From a virus: a stretch of DNA of 64,000 nucleotides. The notes beneath the pieces were generated by a model, which saw only the letters and a list, made by a program, of their open reading frames with translations, was not told where the DNA came from and made no database searches. Shown here in pieces: positions 45,474 through 54,100 of this stretch. The translations under genes were made by a program, and so were the position numbers. The stretch is from positions 1 to 64,000 of IMG/VR virus record IMGVR_UViG_3300046792_000297; one strand, given 5' to 3'. How positions within the stretch are numbered: position 1 is the first letter of the stretch; each line of letters starts with the position of its first letter.

Positions 45474-48400
45474 GGCAGTCGGAATAATGATTTTTGTGCT
45501 GGCGGGGCGGGCGGCGGCTCAGAGCAACCCGCACACCCAGATCGCCTGGCCCGCGAACTGCGACGACAGCAACTTCATGACCTACAACGTGCTCTCGAAT
45601 ACCTGCTTCAATGCCGGATCGACTAAACGTCCCATCGCGCCGCTAGCCAACGTTTCCCGGCCCGCGAGTTCCTCGGCCACCGGCGCGGCCATGCCCCAAC
45701 AGGTGATCGCTTTCTTAGGTAATTCGCTGGTCGCGGGTGACACTGGGAGCACCACCGAATTTTGCAATGAAGCAGGGATAGCTTCCACTAACGGACTTGG
45801 TCCTTTATTTATGGCGGGACACCAGTGCCGCCCGGCAACCAACATCACCGTGGACAGCAGTAACAATGTGACCCTGGCGGTCAACAACGCCGACGGGTAC
45901 TTTCAGAATGGTACGCGCTTCACCGCGTATGGTGGGGCAGGAGTGGATGGCGGATGTCTCTACGATTCCTACATCGTCACCAGTGCCACGACAACGCAGA
46001 TCGTATTCCCCAGTGCGCCCAACACGCCTTGCGCTCCGCTCGCCAGCACTCCGGTGGTCGCGAACAATGTTTTGTTGACCACCAGCCTCCAGAGGTTCGG
46101 CCAAAACGGCGGTTCGCTGGATTCATGGTTTAGCACCGTAGGCAACTGGACCTTTTCCGGCTACAAGACTTGGATTCAAGGAGCAATCGCGGCGGGGCAA
46201 ACCCCGATTACCATCATGCGCGATGCGGGAATCATGACCAATTCCACCCGTATGAGCGCAATGGACTATCGGGCCTGGATGGCCGACCTCATGCCGGTGA
46301 TCGCGGCTATCCAGGGCATTAGTGCTACGAATCCGGCAGGAGAAACAGTTTATGTTTCCAGCTTGCCATTCTACATCGACACCGGGAATCCCGAGGCTTG
46401 CAACACCGCTATGACGGCTTCCAGTACAGCGCCGTGTTCGGGAGGTCAGAACACTGGGGCTGGCGGAGTGTATGTTCCACCCGTGCAGATGCCAGCCGGT
46501 GTGCAATATGTCTTCCCTTATGGGACACCGGGAAGCCAGTTTACAACTCCCGCTACGATCACATCGGGAGCCATCAGCGCGGGAGCCAATACGGTAACGA
46601 TCAATCCGTGTCCGCCTGATCTTTGGGGTGGTCCCGGCGATGTGATTCCCACCGCACTCGATTCGAACGGACTGCTACGCAGTCACGGCAACCTGATCCA
46701 GATGGTGGTTGATTCTGCCGCCTCGGCTGCGCAGGAACTTGTTTCGTTGACCGCGATCATCCCCACGGGAGCAACTGGACTGCATAATTGGCAGACTTGT
46801 CAGGTATCGTTCACTGCCGCTTTCGCTCATGCTGCGAACGCACCGATTTATGCCACGCAGTTTACGGCTGACCAGACCTGGGTGCGGTGGAAGCTGCAAA
46901 TCCCTTATGATGTGGCGGCTGCTTATCCCGGCCACATTGAAGTAATAGACACGCTCACCGCGATGGGGCGACAGGTTGCGAATCCCGGCTGGTGGATAGG
47001 GAATGAGCTTCATCCTGGTCTGGGTGGATACGCCAAGATCGGCAACCGGGAATTCACGGCACTAGCGTCCTATCAGCTTGCGCCCAAGCCTCCACCTACT
47101 CCTGATCCTTTAGCGTTTGATTATGCCACGCACCAAGTCAGCTTGCGAACAGGCGCGATTGACATCAACTTTGATCTCGACGCGGCAACGGCGGCTCGTG
47201 CCTTAGCTCTTGGGCACAATTGCGGTATGTACTACAACAAGTGCGACATAGACCCAGCTATGTTTTATCCCTCTGCCCTCTCGCCCACCATGACCTTCAC
47301 TCACGGTACGCAGTTTGCTCGTATGACGATGGCGATTCAATCGGGGCAGAATTTGAGTGGAGACGGGCAAACGGGCGATTTTCTCTATACCAGTGTTGGG
47401 GGTAGCTGGCAACCAACGACACTAACTGCAATGGGGTTTGTTCCCGCCAGCTTACTGGGTTTCAATTTTACCGGCACCCCCCCTGTGGACATGTCTGGCC
47501 GAGGGGCCATCATGCGTCCCTTCTATGCTGATCCGCTACAAGGAGCGAAGTTTGCCGCGCATCCGATCAGTTATCCGCTGAATGGCACCTATAACCTCAA
47601 GGTGGGCACTTCAACAACGAATAACCTGGTGTTTTCCATTCCCGTCGCTCAGAATCCCGCTGTCATTGGCGGGCAGACTCTAACCTGTTTGCAAATCGAG
47701 ATGCAAGCCGGAGACTGGATTGTCACCGCAGGAAACATTCCCGGTTCACAGGCTACCGCCGCCGGGGTGTCCATCCAGTTGCCGACCGGAAGCTGGAATC
47801 CTCTCACCTGCACCTGGACGGACACCAGCGGAACAAACTACAGCGTCTACAACGGCGTGATGGCTACGCTGGTGCAGCAGTTCAGAGCGCCGGATGCAAC
47901 GTTCAGTCTCGTTACCGCGCAGCAAAAAATACAAACACAAGCACTAACTGCGTTACAGGGCGTTCAATCGCCCGGTACGCCCACTGTTATAGGTGTGGTT
48001 GGAGGAGCATTTACAAGCGCAACTACTGGCGGCAATTGCGCGAATGGAACAGCTTACACTCTAGGTCTGGCTTACATGCCTCTTGGTTGGGGAACGGACT
48101 ACACTCATGCAGGTGCGATTCGCACCGTCTATGCAGTCTATACGCCAACTACCGGTACGACAACGGATGTTGTCGGAATCAATATCACTACAGCAGCGCC
48201 CTTTGGTTACACAACGGTAGCCTATCTGCTTATTGGTGGGACTTATTATGCGTTCGGCAAAGCACCGTCCACAGGTGCAGGTGTGATTACGACAACCTGC
48301 CCAGCAACCGGCGCTGGATTGATTGTGGCCAACACTTATGATAACGGCAGTGTGGGCTTTGTAGGCCCGGCATTCAGTTCGAGCGCCCCCCAGACCACTG

Positions 48401-48651
48401 TCAACTGTTCCACTTCAGGAACTGCAATCTTCGCGCAGACGCAAACCGGATCGAGCGAGAAGAAGGTGCTGGTCTATCTGGCGGCTTGCAGCGGCACGGC
48501 CAGCTACACCTTCCCGGTGCCGTTCACCCACTCGCCCAGCGTGTTCGGCTCGGACGATGTGGCGGCCAGCATCGTGACGGCCAAGAGCACGACCGCCGTG
48601 ACGGTGACCGGTGCGCCGTCGACCGGGGCGCTCGTGCTGGACAGCTTCTGA
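45454..48651 (+). CDS. Signal-peptide fibre-like protein with SGNH-hydrolase-like domain
   Basis: 1065 aa. MRSVLLRAVGIMIFVLAG then RAAAQ is a Sec signal peptide with an AxA cleavage site. Residues about 85-570 look SGNH-like: block I FLGNSLV (GNS instead of GDS) and block V GNELHPGLGGY (NELHP instead of DxxHP). The rest is beta-rich with a fibre-type C-terminus. Base use is clearly more AT-rich than the neighbours. Start 45454 preferred for its signal peptide; ATG 45487 would shorten it. Might act as depolymerase or fibre. Confidence 0.65.
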   Translation: MRSVLLRAVGIMIFVLAGRAAAQSNPHTQIAWPANCDDSNFMTYNVLSNTCFNAGSTKRPIAPLANVSRPASSSATGAAMPQQVIAFLGNSLVAGDTGSTTEFCNEAGIASTNGLGPLFMAGHQCRPATNITVDSSNNVTLAVNNADGYFQNGTRFTAYGGAGVDGGCLYDSYIVTSATTTQIVFPSAPNTPCAPLASTPVVANNVLLTTSLQRFGQNGGSLDSWFSTVGNWTFSGYKTWIQGAIAAGQTPITIMRDAGIMTNSTRMSAMDYRAWMADLMPVIAAIQGISATNPAGETVYVSSLPFYIDTGNPEACNTAMTASSTAPCSGGQNTGAGGVYVPPVQMPAGVQYVFPYGTPGSQFTTPATITSGAISAGANTVTINPCPPDLWGGPGDVIPTALDSNGLLRSHGNLIQMVVDSAASAAQELVSLTAIIPTGATGLHNWQTCQVSFTAAFAHAANAPIYATQFTADQTWVRWKLQIPYDVAAAYPGHIEVIDTLTAMGRQVANPGWWIGNELHPGLGGYAKIGNREFTALASYQLAPKPPPTPDPLAFDYATHQVSLRTGAIDINFDLDAATAARALALGHNCGMYYNKCDIDPAMFYPSALSPTMTFTHGTQFARMTMAIQSGQNLSGDGQTGDFLYTSVGGSWQPTTLTAMGFVPASLLGFNFTGTPPVDMSGRGAIMRPFYADPLQGAKFAAHPISYPLNGTYNLKVGTSTTNNLVFSIPVAQNPAVIGGQTLTCLQIEMQAGDWIVTAGNIPGSQATAAGVSIQLPTGSWNPLTCTWTDTSGTNYSVYNGVMATLVQQFRAPDATFSLVTAQQKIQTQALTALQGVQSPGTPTVIGVVGGAFTSATTGGNCANGTAYTLGLAYMPLGWGTDYTHAGAIRTVYAVYTPTTGTTTDVVGINITTAAPFGYTTVAYLLIGGTYYAFGKAPSTGAGVITTTCPATGAGLIVANTYDNGSVGFVGPAFSSSAPQTTVNCSTSGTAIFAQTQTGSSEKKVLVYLAACSGTASYTFPVPFTHSPSVFGSDDVAASIVTAKSTTAVTVTGAPSTGALVLDSF
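45483..45495. repeat. Periodic palindrome site
   Basis: AATAATGATTTTT, 12 of 13. At the N-terminus of the signal-peptide fibre gene. Confidence 0.75.
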
Positions 48652-48659
48652 GGACCATT

Positions 48660-48881
48660 ATGCCCATCACTGACCTCGAACACGCGCAACTTCGGGTGGA
48701 GCATGGGCAGTTGAAGTTGCAACTGCTGGAAGCGCAGAGCCGGATCGTGCAGCTTCAACACACGCTGCTCGCTAAGGAACTGGAGCAGGCGACCAAAGAT
48801 TATCAGGCGCTCAAGGAGCAGGCCGATGCCCAGGTCGACCAGACCCTCAACCTCAACGGCCATCTTCGCGAACAGTCTTGA
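48660..48881 (+). CDS. Coiled-coil protein, 73 aa
   Basis: MPITDLEHAQLRVEHGQLKL and QLLEAQSRIVQLQHTLLAKE: nearly all coiled coil. Possibly a fibre chaperone. Its end overlaps the pyrophosphatase-like gene by 56 nt in another frame. Confidence 0.7.
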   Translation: MPITDLEHAQLRVEHGQLKLQLLEAQSRIVQLQHTLLAKELEQATKDYQALKEQADAQVDQTLNLNGHLREQS

Positions 48882-49326
48882 CTACTGGACAGACTCCCAG
48901 TGGGCGGCGGACGCGGCGCAGTCTACCTTTCGCCGCCTGCATGGTTTGTTAATTGTTGTTGAAAATCCACAATACTCGCTGCGCCAGGGACGCGGCTGGA
49001 TGTCTGCCGCACCCGCTGATTACGGCTACATCGCAGGCACCAAGGGAGCCGACGGCGACGAAATCGACTGCTACGTGGGTGACAACCCGGAGAGCCGGAT
49101 CGCCTATATTGTGGATCAGAATAAAGTCGGCTCGCCGTTAGAGTTCGACGAACATAAGGTATTCCTAAACTACCCTTCCCTGGCTGCGGCCAAGCAAGAC
49201 TACCTCGACGGGCACACGGACGGCGCGAAGATTCTTCGCGCCATTACGGCTGTCGACCTGAAGACTTTGAAAGCGTGGCTGAAGCAGAGTAACCATGAGC
49301 GACCCTACAGCGAAACCGCAAGATAA
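48826..49326 (+). CDS. Inorganic-pyrophosphatase-like enzyme with tag
   Basis: 166 aa. N-terminal tag AIFANSLDYWTDSQW. The core VENPQYSLRQGRGWMS, DYGYIAGTKGADGDEIDCYV has the pyrophosphatase DxDxxD signature (GADGDEID); EFDEHKVFLNYPS follows. Such domains occur in polyvalent proteins. Start after AAGGAG (48826), inside the coiled-coil gene. Confidence 0.72.
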   Translation: MPRSTRPSTSTAIFANSLDYWTDSQWAADAAQSTFRRLHGLLIVVENPQYSLRQGRGWMSAAPADYGYIAGTKGADGDEIDCYVGDNPESRIAYIVDQNKVGSPLEFDEHKVFLNYPSLAAAKQDYLDGHTDGAKILRAITAVDLKTLKAWLKQSNHERPYSETAR

Positions 49327-49450
49327 TGGACCGGGCAAGAGCCTGACCATCGTGATCTGCCCCCGGTGTGGCGCACTGATCTCCGAGGAACTGAAGGCCA
49401 AGCACAACGAGTGGCACGAGCAGCTACGGCAGATCGGTATGCCGGAATGA
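49295..49450 (+). CDS. Small zinc protein, 51 aa
   Basis: MSDPTAKPQDNGPGKSLTIV and CPRCGALISEELKAKHNEWH: CxxC plus HxxxH form a zinc site. Function unknown. Overlaps the previous gene. Confidence 0.55.
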   Translation: MSDPTAKPQDNGPGKSLTIVICPRCGALISEELKAKHNEWHEQLRQIGMPE

Positions 49451-49462
49451 AAGGTCGCGCCC

Positions 49463-50743
49463 ATGAACGCCAGCTTTGCCAACTCCCTCGACGGGATCGA
49501 CTGGGACGAGTCAGCCTGGGCGCTCGACGCCGAGTTCGATGAATCGGCCATCAAGCGTGTAAGCGCGGGCAAGGAAGGCGGCGGCCAGTTCGCGTCCGGC
49601 GGCGGAGCCGCAGGAGCCGAAGCTGGAGCCGAGGCGGGCGAACGCGAGCCCGTGGCGGGCGGTGAACAGGAAGCGGGCGCAGAGGGCGAGGAAGGCGAAG
49701 AGGACGAAGAGGAAGACGAAGAGGCGGGAGCCAAGCAGAAGGCCCGCAAGTCGGCCCACCTGGTAGCGGCGGGCGAGAACCGCGAGCAGTGGCCGGAACA
49801 CATTCGCAAGATGGTCATCCCACCCGCCTGGACCGACGTCCAGATCGCCATGTCGCCCGACGCCGACCTGCAAGTGGTGGGCCGGGACAAGAAGGGCCGC
49901 AAGCAGTACGTCTACTCGGAGCAGTTCAAGAACTCGCAGGCGGCGCTGAAGTACGCCCGCATGGAGTCGCTGCGCCAGGAGAAGCCGGGTATCATCGGCC
50001 AGCTTGCGGAGATGCACCAGAGCGCCGACCGCAAGCTGCGCGACCACGCCGACTGTGCCACGCTGGTCATGAAGATGGGCATCCGGCCTGGCTCGGACAC
50101 CGACACCAAGGCGGAGAAGAAGGCTTACGGCGCGAGCACGCTCGAAGGCAAGCACGTGGTGGTCGAGAACGGCCAGGTCTTCCTGCGCTTCACGGGCAAG
50201 AAGGGCGTCGACCTGAACCTGCCGGTCGAGGACAAGACGCTGGCCGCCAACCTGGCCAGCCGGGCCAAGAAGGCCGGGGCGGAGGGGCGGCTGTTCGGCG
50301 ACGTGTACTCCGGTTCGCTGCTCCAGTTCGTCAAGAAGGACCTGGATCACGGCGGCTTCAAGACCAAGGACTTCCGTACCCTGCTGGCCAACGAGTTGGC
50401 CGTCAAGGCCATGAAGGGCGTGGCCAAGCCCAAGGATGCCAAGCAGTACAAGGCGGCGGTCAAGGAAGTGGCCACGCACGTGTCCAGCCGGTTGGGCAAC
50501 ACACCCACGGTCGCGCTCCAGTCCTACATCCACCCGGCGGTGTTCGGCGAGTGGAAGGGGGCCGCCGACGTACCGGCGGTCCAGGCCAAGGGCAAGAAGA
50601 AGGGTAAAGCCAAGGGGAAGAAGAAGCCCGCCGCCAAGCCCGCCGAGCCCGGCAAGCTGAGTGGAGCCGCGCTGGCCTGGGCCACGCGGCGAGCCGCCAA
50701 GGAGGCCGCCCATGCCGGAACCGCAGCCGCAGCCGCAAGCTGA
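49463..50743 (+). CDS. DNA topoisomerase IB with tag
   Basis: 426 aa. N-terminal tag MNASFANSLDGIDW and RVSAGKEGGGQF. Topoisomerase IB motifs in order: GIRPGSD plus YGASTLEGKHV, FTGKKGV (lysine), KDFRTLLANELA (arginine) and LGNTPTVALQSYIHP with the catalytic tyrosine. Bacterial/poxvirus-type. C-terminus basic with AWATRRA. Relaxes supercoils; a virion-delivered form could act on incoming or host DNA. Confidence 0.85.
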   Translation: MNASFANSLDGIDWDESAWALDAEFDESAIKRVSAGKEGGGQFASGGGAAGAEAGAEAGEREPVAGGEQEAGAEGEEGEEDEEEDEEAGAKQKARKSAHLVAAGENREQWPEHIRKMVIPPAWTDVQIAMSPDADLQVVGRDKKGRKQYVYSEQFKNSQAALKYARMESLRQEKPGIIGQLAEMHQSADRKLRDHADCATLVMKMGIRPGSDTDTKAEKKAYGASTLEGKHVVVENGQVFLRFTGKKGVDLNLPVEDKTLAANLASRAKKAGAEGRLFGDVYSGSLLQFVKKDLDHGGFKTKDFRTLLANELAVKAMKGVAKPKDAKQYKAAVKEVATHVSSRLGNTPTVALQSYIHPAVFGEWKGAADVPAVQAKGKKKGKAKGKKKPAAKPAEPGKLSGAALAWATRRAAKEAAHAGTAAAAAS

Positions 50744-50909
50744 CGAGGAACTGCCCGAACTGCACTTCGGACGCGCCGACGCGCCGCCGCTCGACTGGAG
50801 GAAGTACAAAGATGATTCCCTGGATGATGACGAGCCGCTTGCGCAAACGCCTGCGAGCACGGTTGCAATCCTCGGCTTCGACCCCCTCGACCTCGACAGC
50901 GACGAATAA
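50712..50909 (+). CDS. Small acidic/proline protein, 65 aa
   Basis: MPEPQPQPQADEELPELHFG with PPLDWRKYKDD, a motif repeated in the next protein. Overlaps topoisomerase. Ends at the periodic palindrome. Confidence 0.6.
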   Translation: MPEPQPQPQADEELPELHFGRADAPPLDWRKYKDDSLDDDEPLAQTPASTVAILGFDPLDLDSDE

Positions 50910-50917
50910 TGATTTTT
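50905..50917. repeat. Periodic palindrome site
   Basis: AATAATGATTTTT, 12 of 13, providing the stop codon of the 65-aa gene. Confidence 0.75.
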
Positions 50918-50931
50918 CCGGGGGTGCGCTC

Positions 50932-51147
50932 ATGTCGCCGCCGCTCGACTGGAGAAGGTACAAGGTACACATCGACCCGGACGCCATCGTGATCCAAGGC
51001 AAGCGCATCGACCTGGGCGTGTTCCTGGCCCTGATCGACGCCGACAAGCGGCTGCTCTGGCGCTTCATTGAGCGCGAGGGCAAGATCGAGGCCGTGTGCT
51101 TCGACGAACAGCAAGTGATCTGGATCGACCAACCACCGGCAGAATAA
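50932..51147 (+). CDS. Hypothetical protein, 71 aa
   Basis: MSPPLDWRRYKVHIDPDAIV; the PPLDWRxYK start is shared with its neighbour, so the two are partial duplicates. Function unknown. Confidence 0.65.
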   Translation: MSPPLDWRRYKVHIDPDAIVIQGKRIDLGVFLALIDADKRLLWRFIEREGKIEAVCFDEQQVIWIDQPPAE

Positions 51148-51174
51148 CCTGGCACGCACGCAAGCGGAGGCTCC

Positions 51175-54100
51175 ATGAAGCGAATCCTGGGCTGGACCCT
51201 CTTGCTCTTCGTGTGCCAGGCCGCGCTCGCGCAGATGGCGCAAACCCCCAACCTGGGCTTGAACCTGCCGCCGCAGGGCTACCCCAACTGGGCCAACCTC
51301 AACAACCAGAACTTCGTCACCATCGACGCCGTAGTCGGCGGCTTGCAAAAGCAGTGGCAGGGCACCTGGACCTCGGCGGTCACCTACCAACCGGCGCAAA
51401 TCGTCACCTGGCAAGCCTCGTCCTACATCTCCATCACGGGCACCAACGCCAACAACCAGCCCGACCTCTCGCCTGGCTACTGGGCCAAGATCGGCACGAC
51501 GGCGGCGGGAGCCGTGAATGAGTTGCAGATGAATGCCGGGGGTAGCTTCGCCGCGACCACCGGCATGACCTACGACCTCACCAGCAATACGCTGCGTGCG
51601 CCGCAGGTCAACGTGAGCGGCAACATTCAGGGCGTCTCGTTGAAGTTGAGCGGGCTGGCTCCCGGCTCGGCATTGGTCTGCACCAGTGGCACCGACGGCA
51701 CGCTGACCAATGGAGCGTGCAGCGTTCCACCCGCCTCTGTGGCCTGGCCGCCAAGCTGCACGGGGGTCTACGCGCCTGCTACCAATACCTGCGTAGCGGT
51801 GGGAACGGCGGCCAATCCCGCAGGCAACGTCAAGGAAGTGCAATTCAATGCAGGAGGGACGTTTGGCACTGATTCTGCCATCACCATCGACAACTCCACG
51901 CACACGCTCGGCTCACAAAACGTTTCCGGCAGCGCCAACACCGTTCTCTATGTGAAAGCTCCTCCATACAACGCCAAATGCGACGTTCATGTAGGCGGGT
52001 TGGGAGATGCGGTCATTACTTCCGGCACGACCACTTACGGTGGTTTCTCGACTGCGGATGTGGGCAAGACCGTCAAGGGCGTCTCATCTCAAGCTAATGG
52101 GAGCGTGTCTTATGTTGGCAAGATTGTTTCATGGGTAGGCGGGACCACCACGCTCAGCCCCGCCGCCACCATCACGCTTCATTATTGGGAGTGGGCAACC
52201 GACGATCATGACTCACTCATGGCAGCGCTCAATGATGCGTATGCTCAGAACGTAGAAATCCAGCTTCCCGCTGGGCAGTGCTTAACTAGCACGCTTGTCT
52301 GGAAAGGGCAGTCCTTTCACGGCTCTGGAAGGGGCGTAAGCTATGTCAGAGGTATGCCGGGACAAGATGTGTTTCAGATGCCAGAGTATGGCACCAGTTA
52401 CTCCATTACGTCATGGTCGATCACTGGGAACGTGGCGACTTTTCAGACTACTAGCAATAATCTGCTAGCAGGGAACGTCGTTACTCTCGGCGGCTTCGGA
52501 ACATCCACGTTTTTCAATCTGCAAACCGTGACTGTCACTTCGGCTACAGGGACTCAATTTGTTGCGCCCATCACTCATGCTAATGGCTCTGCCACAGAAG
52601 CTGGCTTTGCGGCAACTGGTGGAGCATTTCCTATCACGTCGTGGTCGATCACTGGAAACGTGGCAACTGTTCAAGTAGCTAACAATTTTCCAGCGGGAGC
52701 CAATATTACTTTAAGCAGGTTTGGGACTTCCACATTTTTCAACGCTCAAAATGTGACCATCCTCGCGGCGGGTCTTTCTCCAACTCAGTTCTCTTTTAAC
52801 TTTACTCATGCTAACGGTTCGGCCACGGAGTCTGGACTGGCGACAACCCAAGCTACTTCCATACGCCAGTTCAACGTTCATGATCTCAGTATCGTAATCG
52901 ATTCGACGGTGAACGCGGCAGCGACGGCGGCAGGTGGGAACAACACTTTTCCCTACCGCATAGGCGGAACCTTTCAGGGGATGACGCCGTTCACTCCTCC
53001 CCCCGCTCCCGGTGTTCCAGTATTCGGAACGTGTGGCGCTGGGGGAGGGTACGCCGACGCTGGCGGAACTCTGGTGACTATCACCTGCCCCCTTACTGGG
53101 TTACCCCTCAACCTTGCCAGCTTAGAGCCGACGTGGGTGATCAATGCTCCAATTACTGTCGATGGAGCAGGAGCGGCTGGCGGAGTATATGCAGGTCACA
53201 TTCAAAGTATTGTCAACGATGGTGTCACCAGCGTTTCTGGTTCTGGAGGAAGCGGGATGACGGTAGGCACTTACCCGCTCTCCTTCTCTGGAGGGGGCGG
53301 GTCTGGCGCATCGGGGACCATCGCGGTGACAAACGCCACTACTTATGTGGTGCTTCTTAGGGTTGGAGGCGCAGGCTACACTTCTCCGCCAACGGTAACC
53401 GCTGCTACTGGAGGGACGCCGCCGACGTTTACAGCCGCCATCGGAACTAGCTGCGCTGGTGGGACCATCTGCACCGTGCGCGTGGATAATGCCATTGCTA
53501 CATCAGTGAGTGCCACTACCGGTACTTGGTTAACCGCACAGACGCCACCGTGGTACTTCGGCAACGCTGGCATCGCGATGCCGTGTTCTGGTGGGGGTGC
53601 TTGCAATGGAGTCGGCTTCAGTGTTATTCGCAACGTAAACTTTGATCAGGTAGCCAACGGCTATATCGGCAGAAGCCACACTACGGGTATCTTCACGCAG
53701 GCGCAGATGTACGGAGATAGCTTCGAGAACCTAGTCTTCACTCAGCTCTACGGAGGTTACATCGAGGTGCAGCCTCCTGCTGGAAATCTCAGCACCGCCG
53801 ATACCATGTCATTCAAGGATATTAGCTTTTACAACGAGAACTTCCCGATCATGACTTACAACGGCAATGATCGTGTGATCAACGGCATGAATATCTATCA
53901 AGAGCTTCTCCTTTCGGAGGGGCCGTTTTTCTTCAGCAGGCAGCAGGCTCTTTCGGGGTATCTAAACTGGGCGATCAACAGCTTCTATATCGAAGGCGGA
54001 GCTTCTACCAACGGAGAATGGGCGCGTTTTCAAGGTGGCCCTTTTCATATGAGGGCGGCCAGCTTCGGCGGCGGGAACCCGGCTGGATCATACATCGAGT

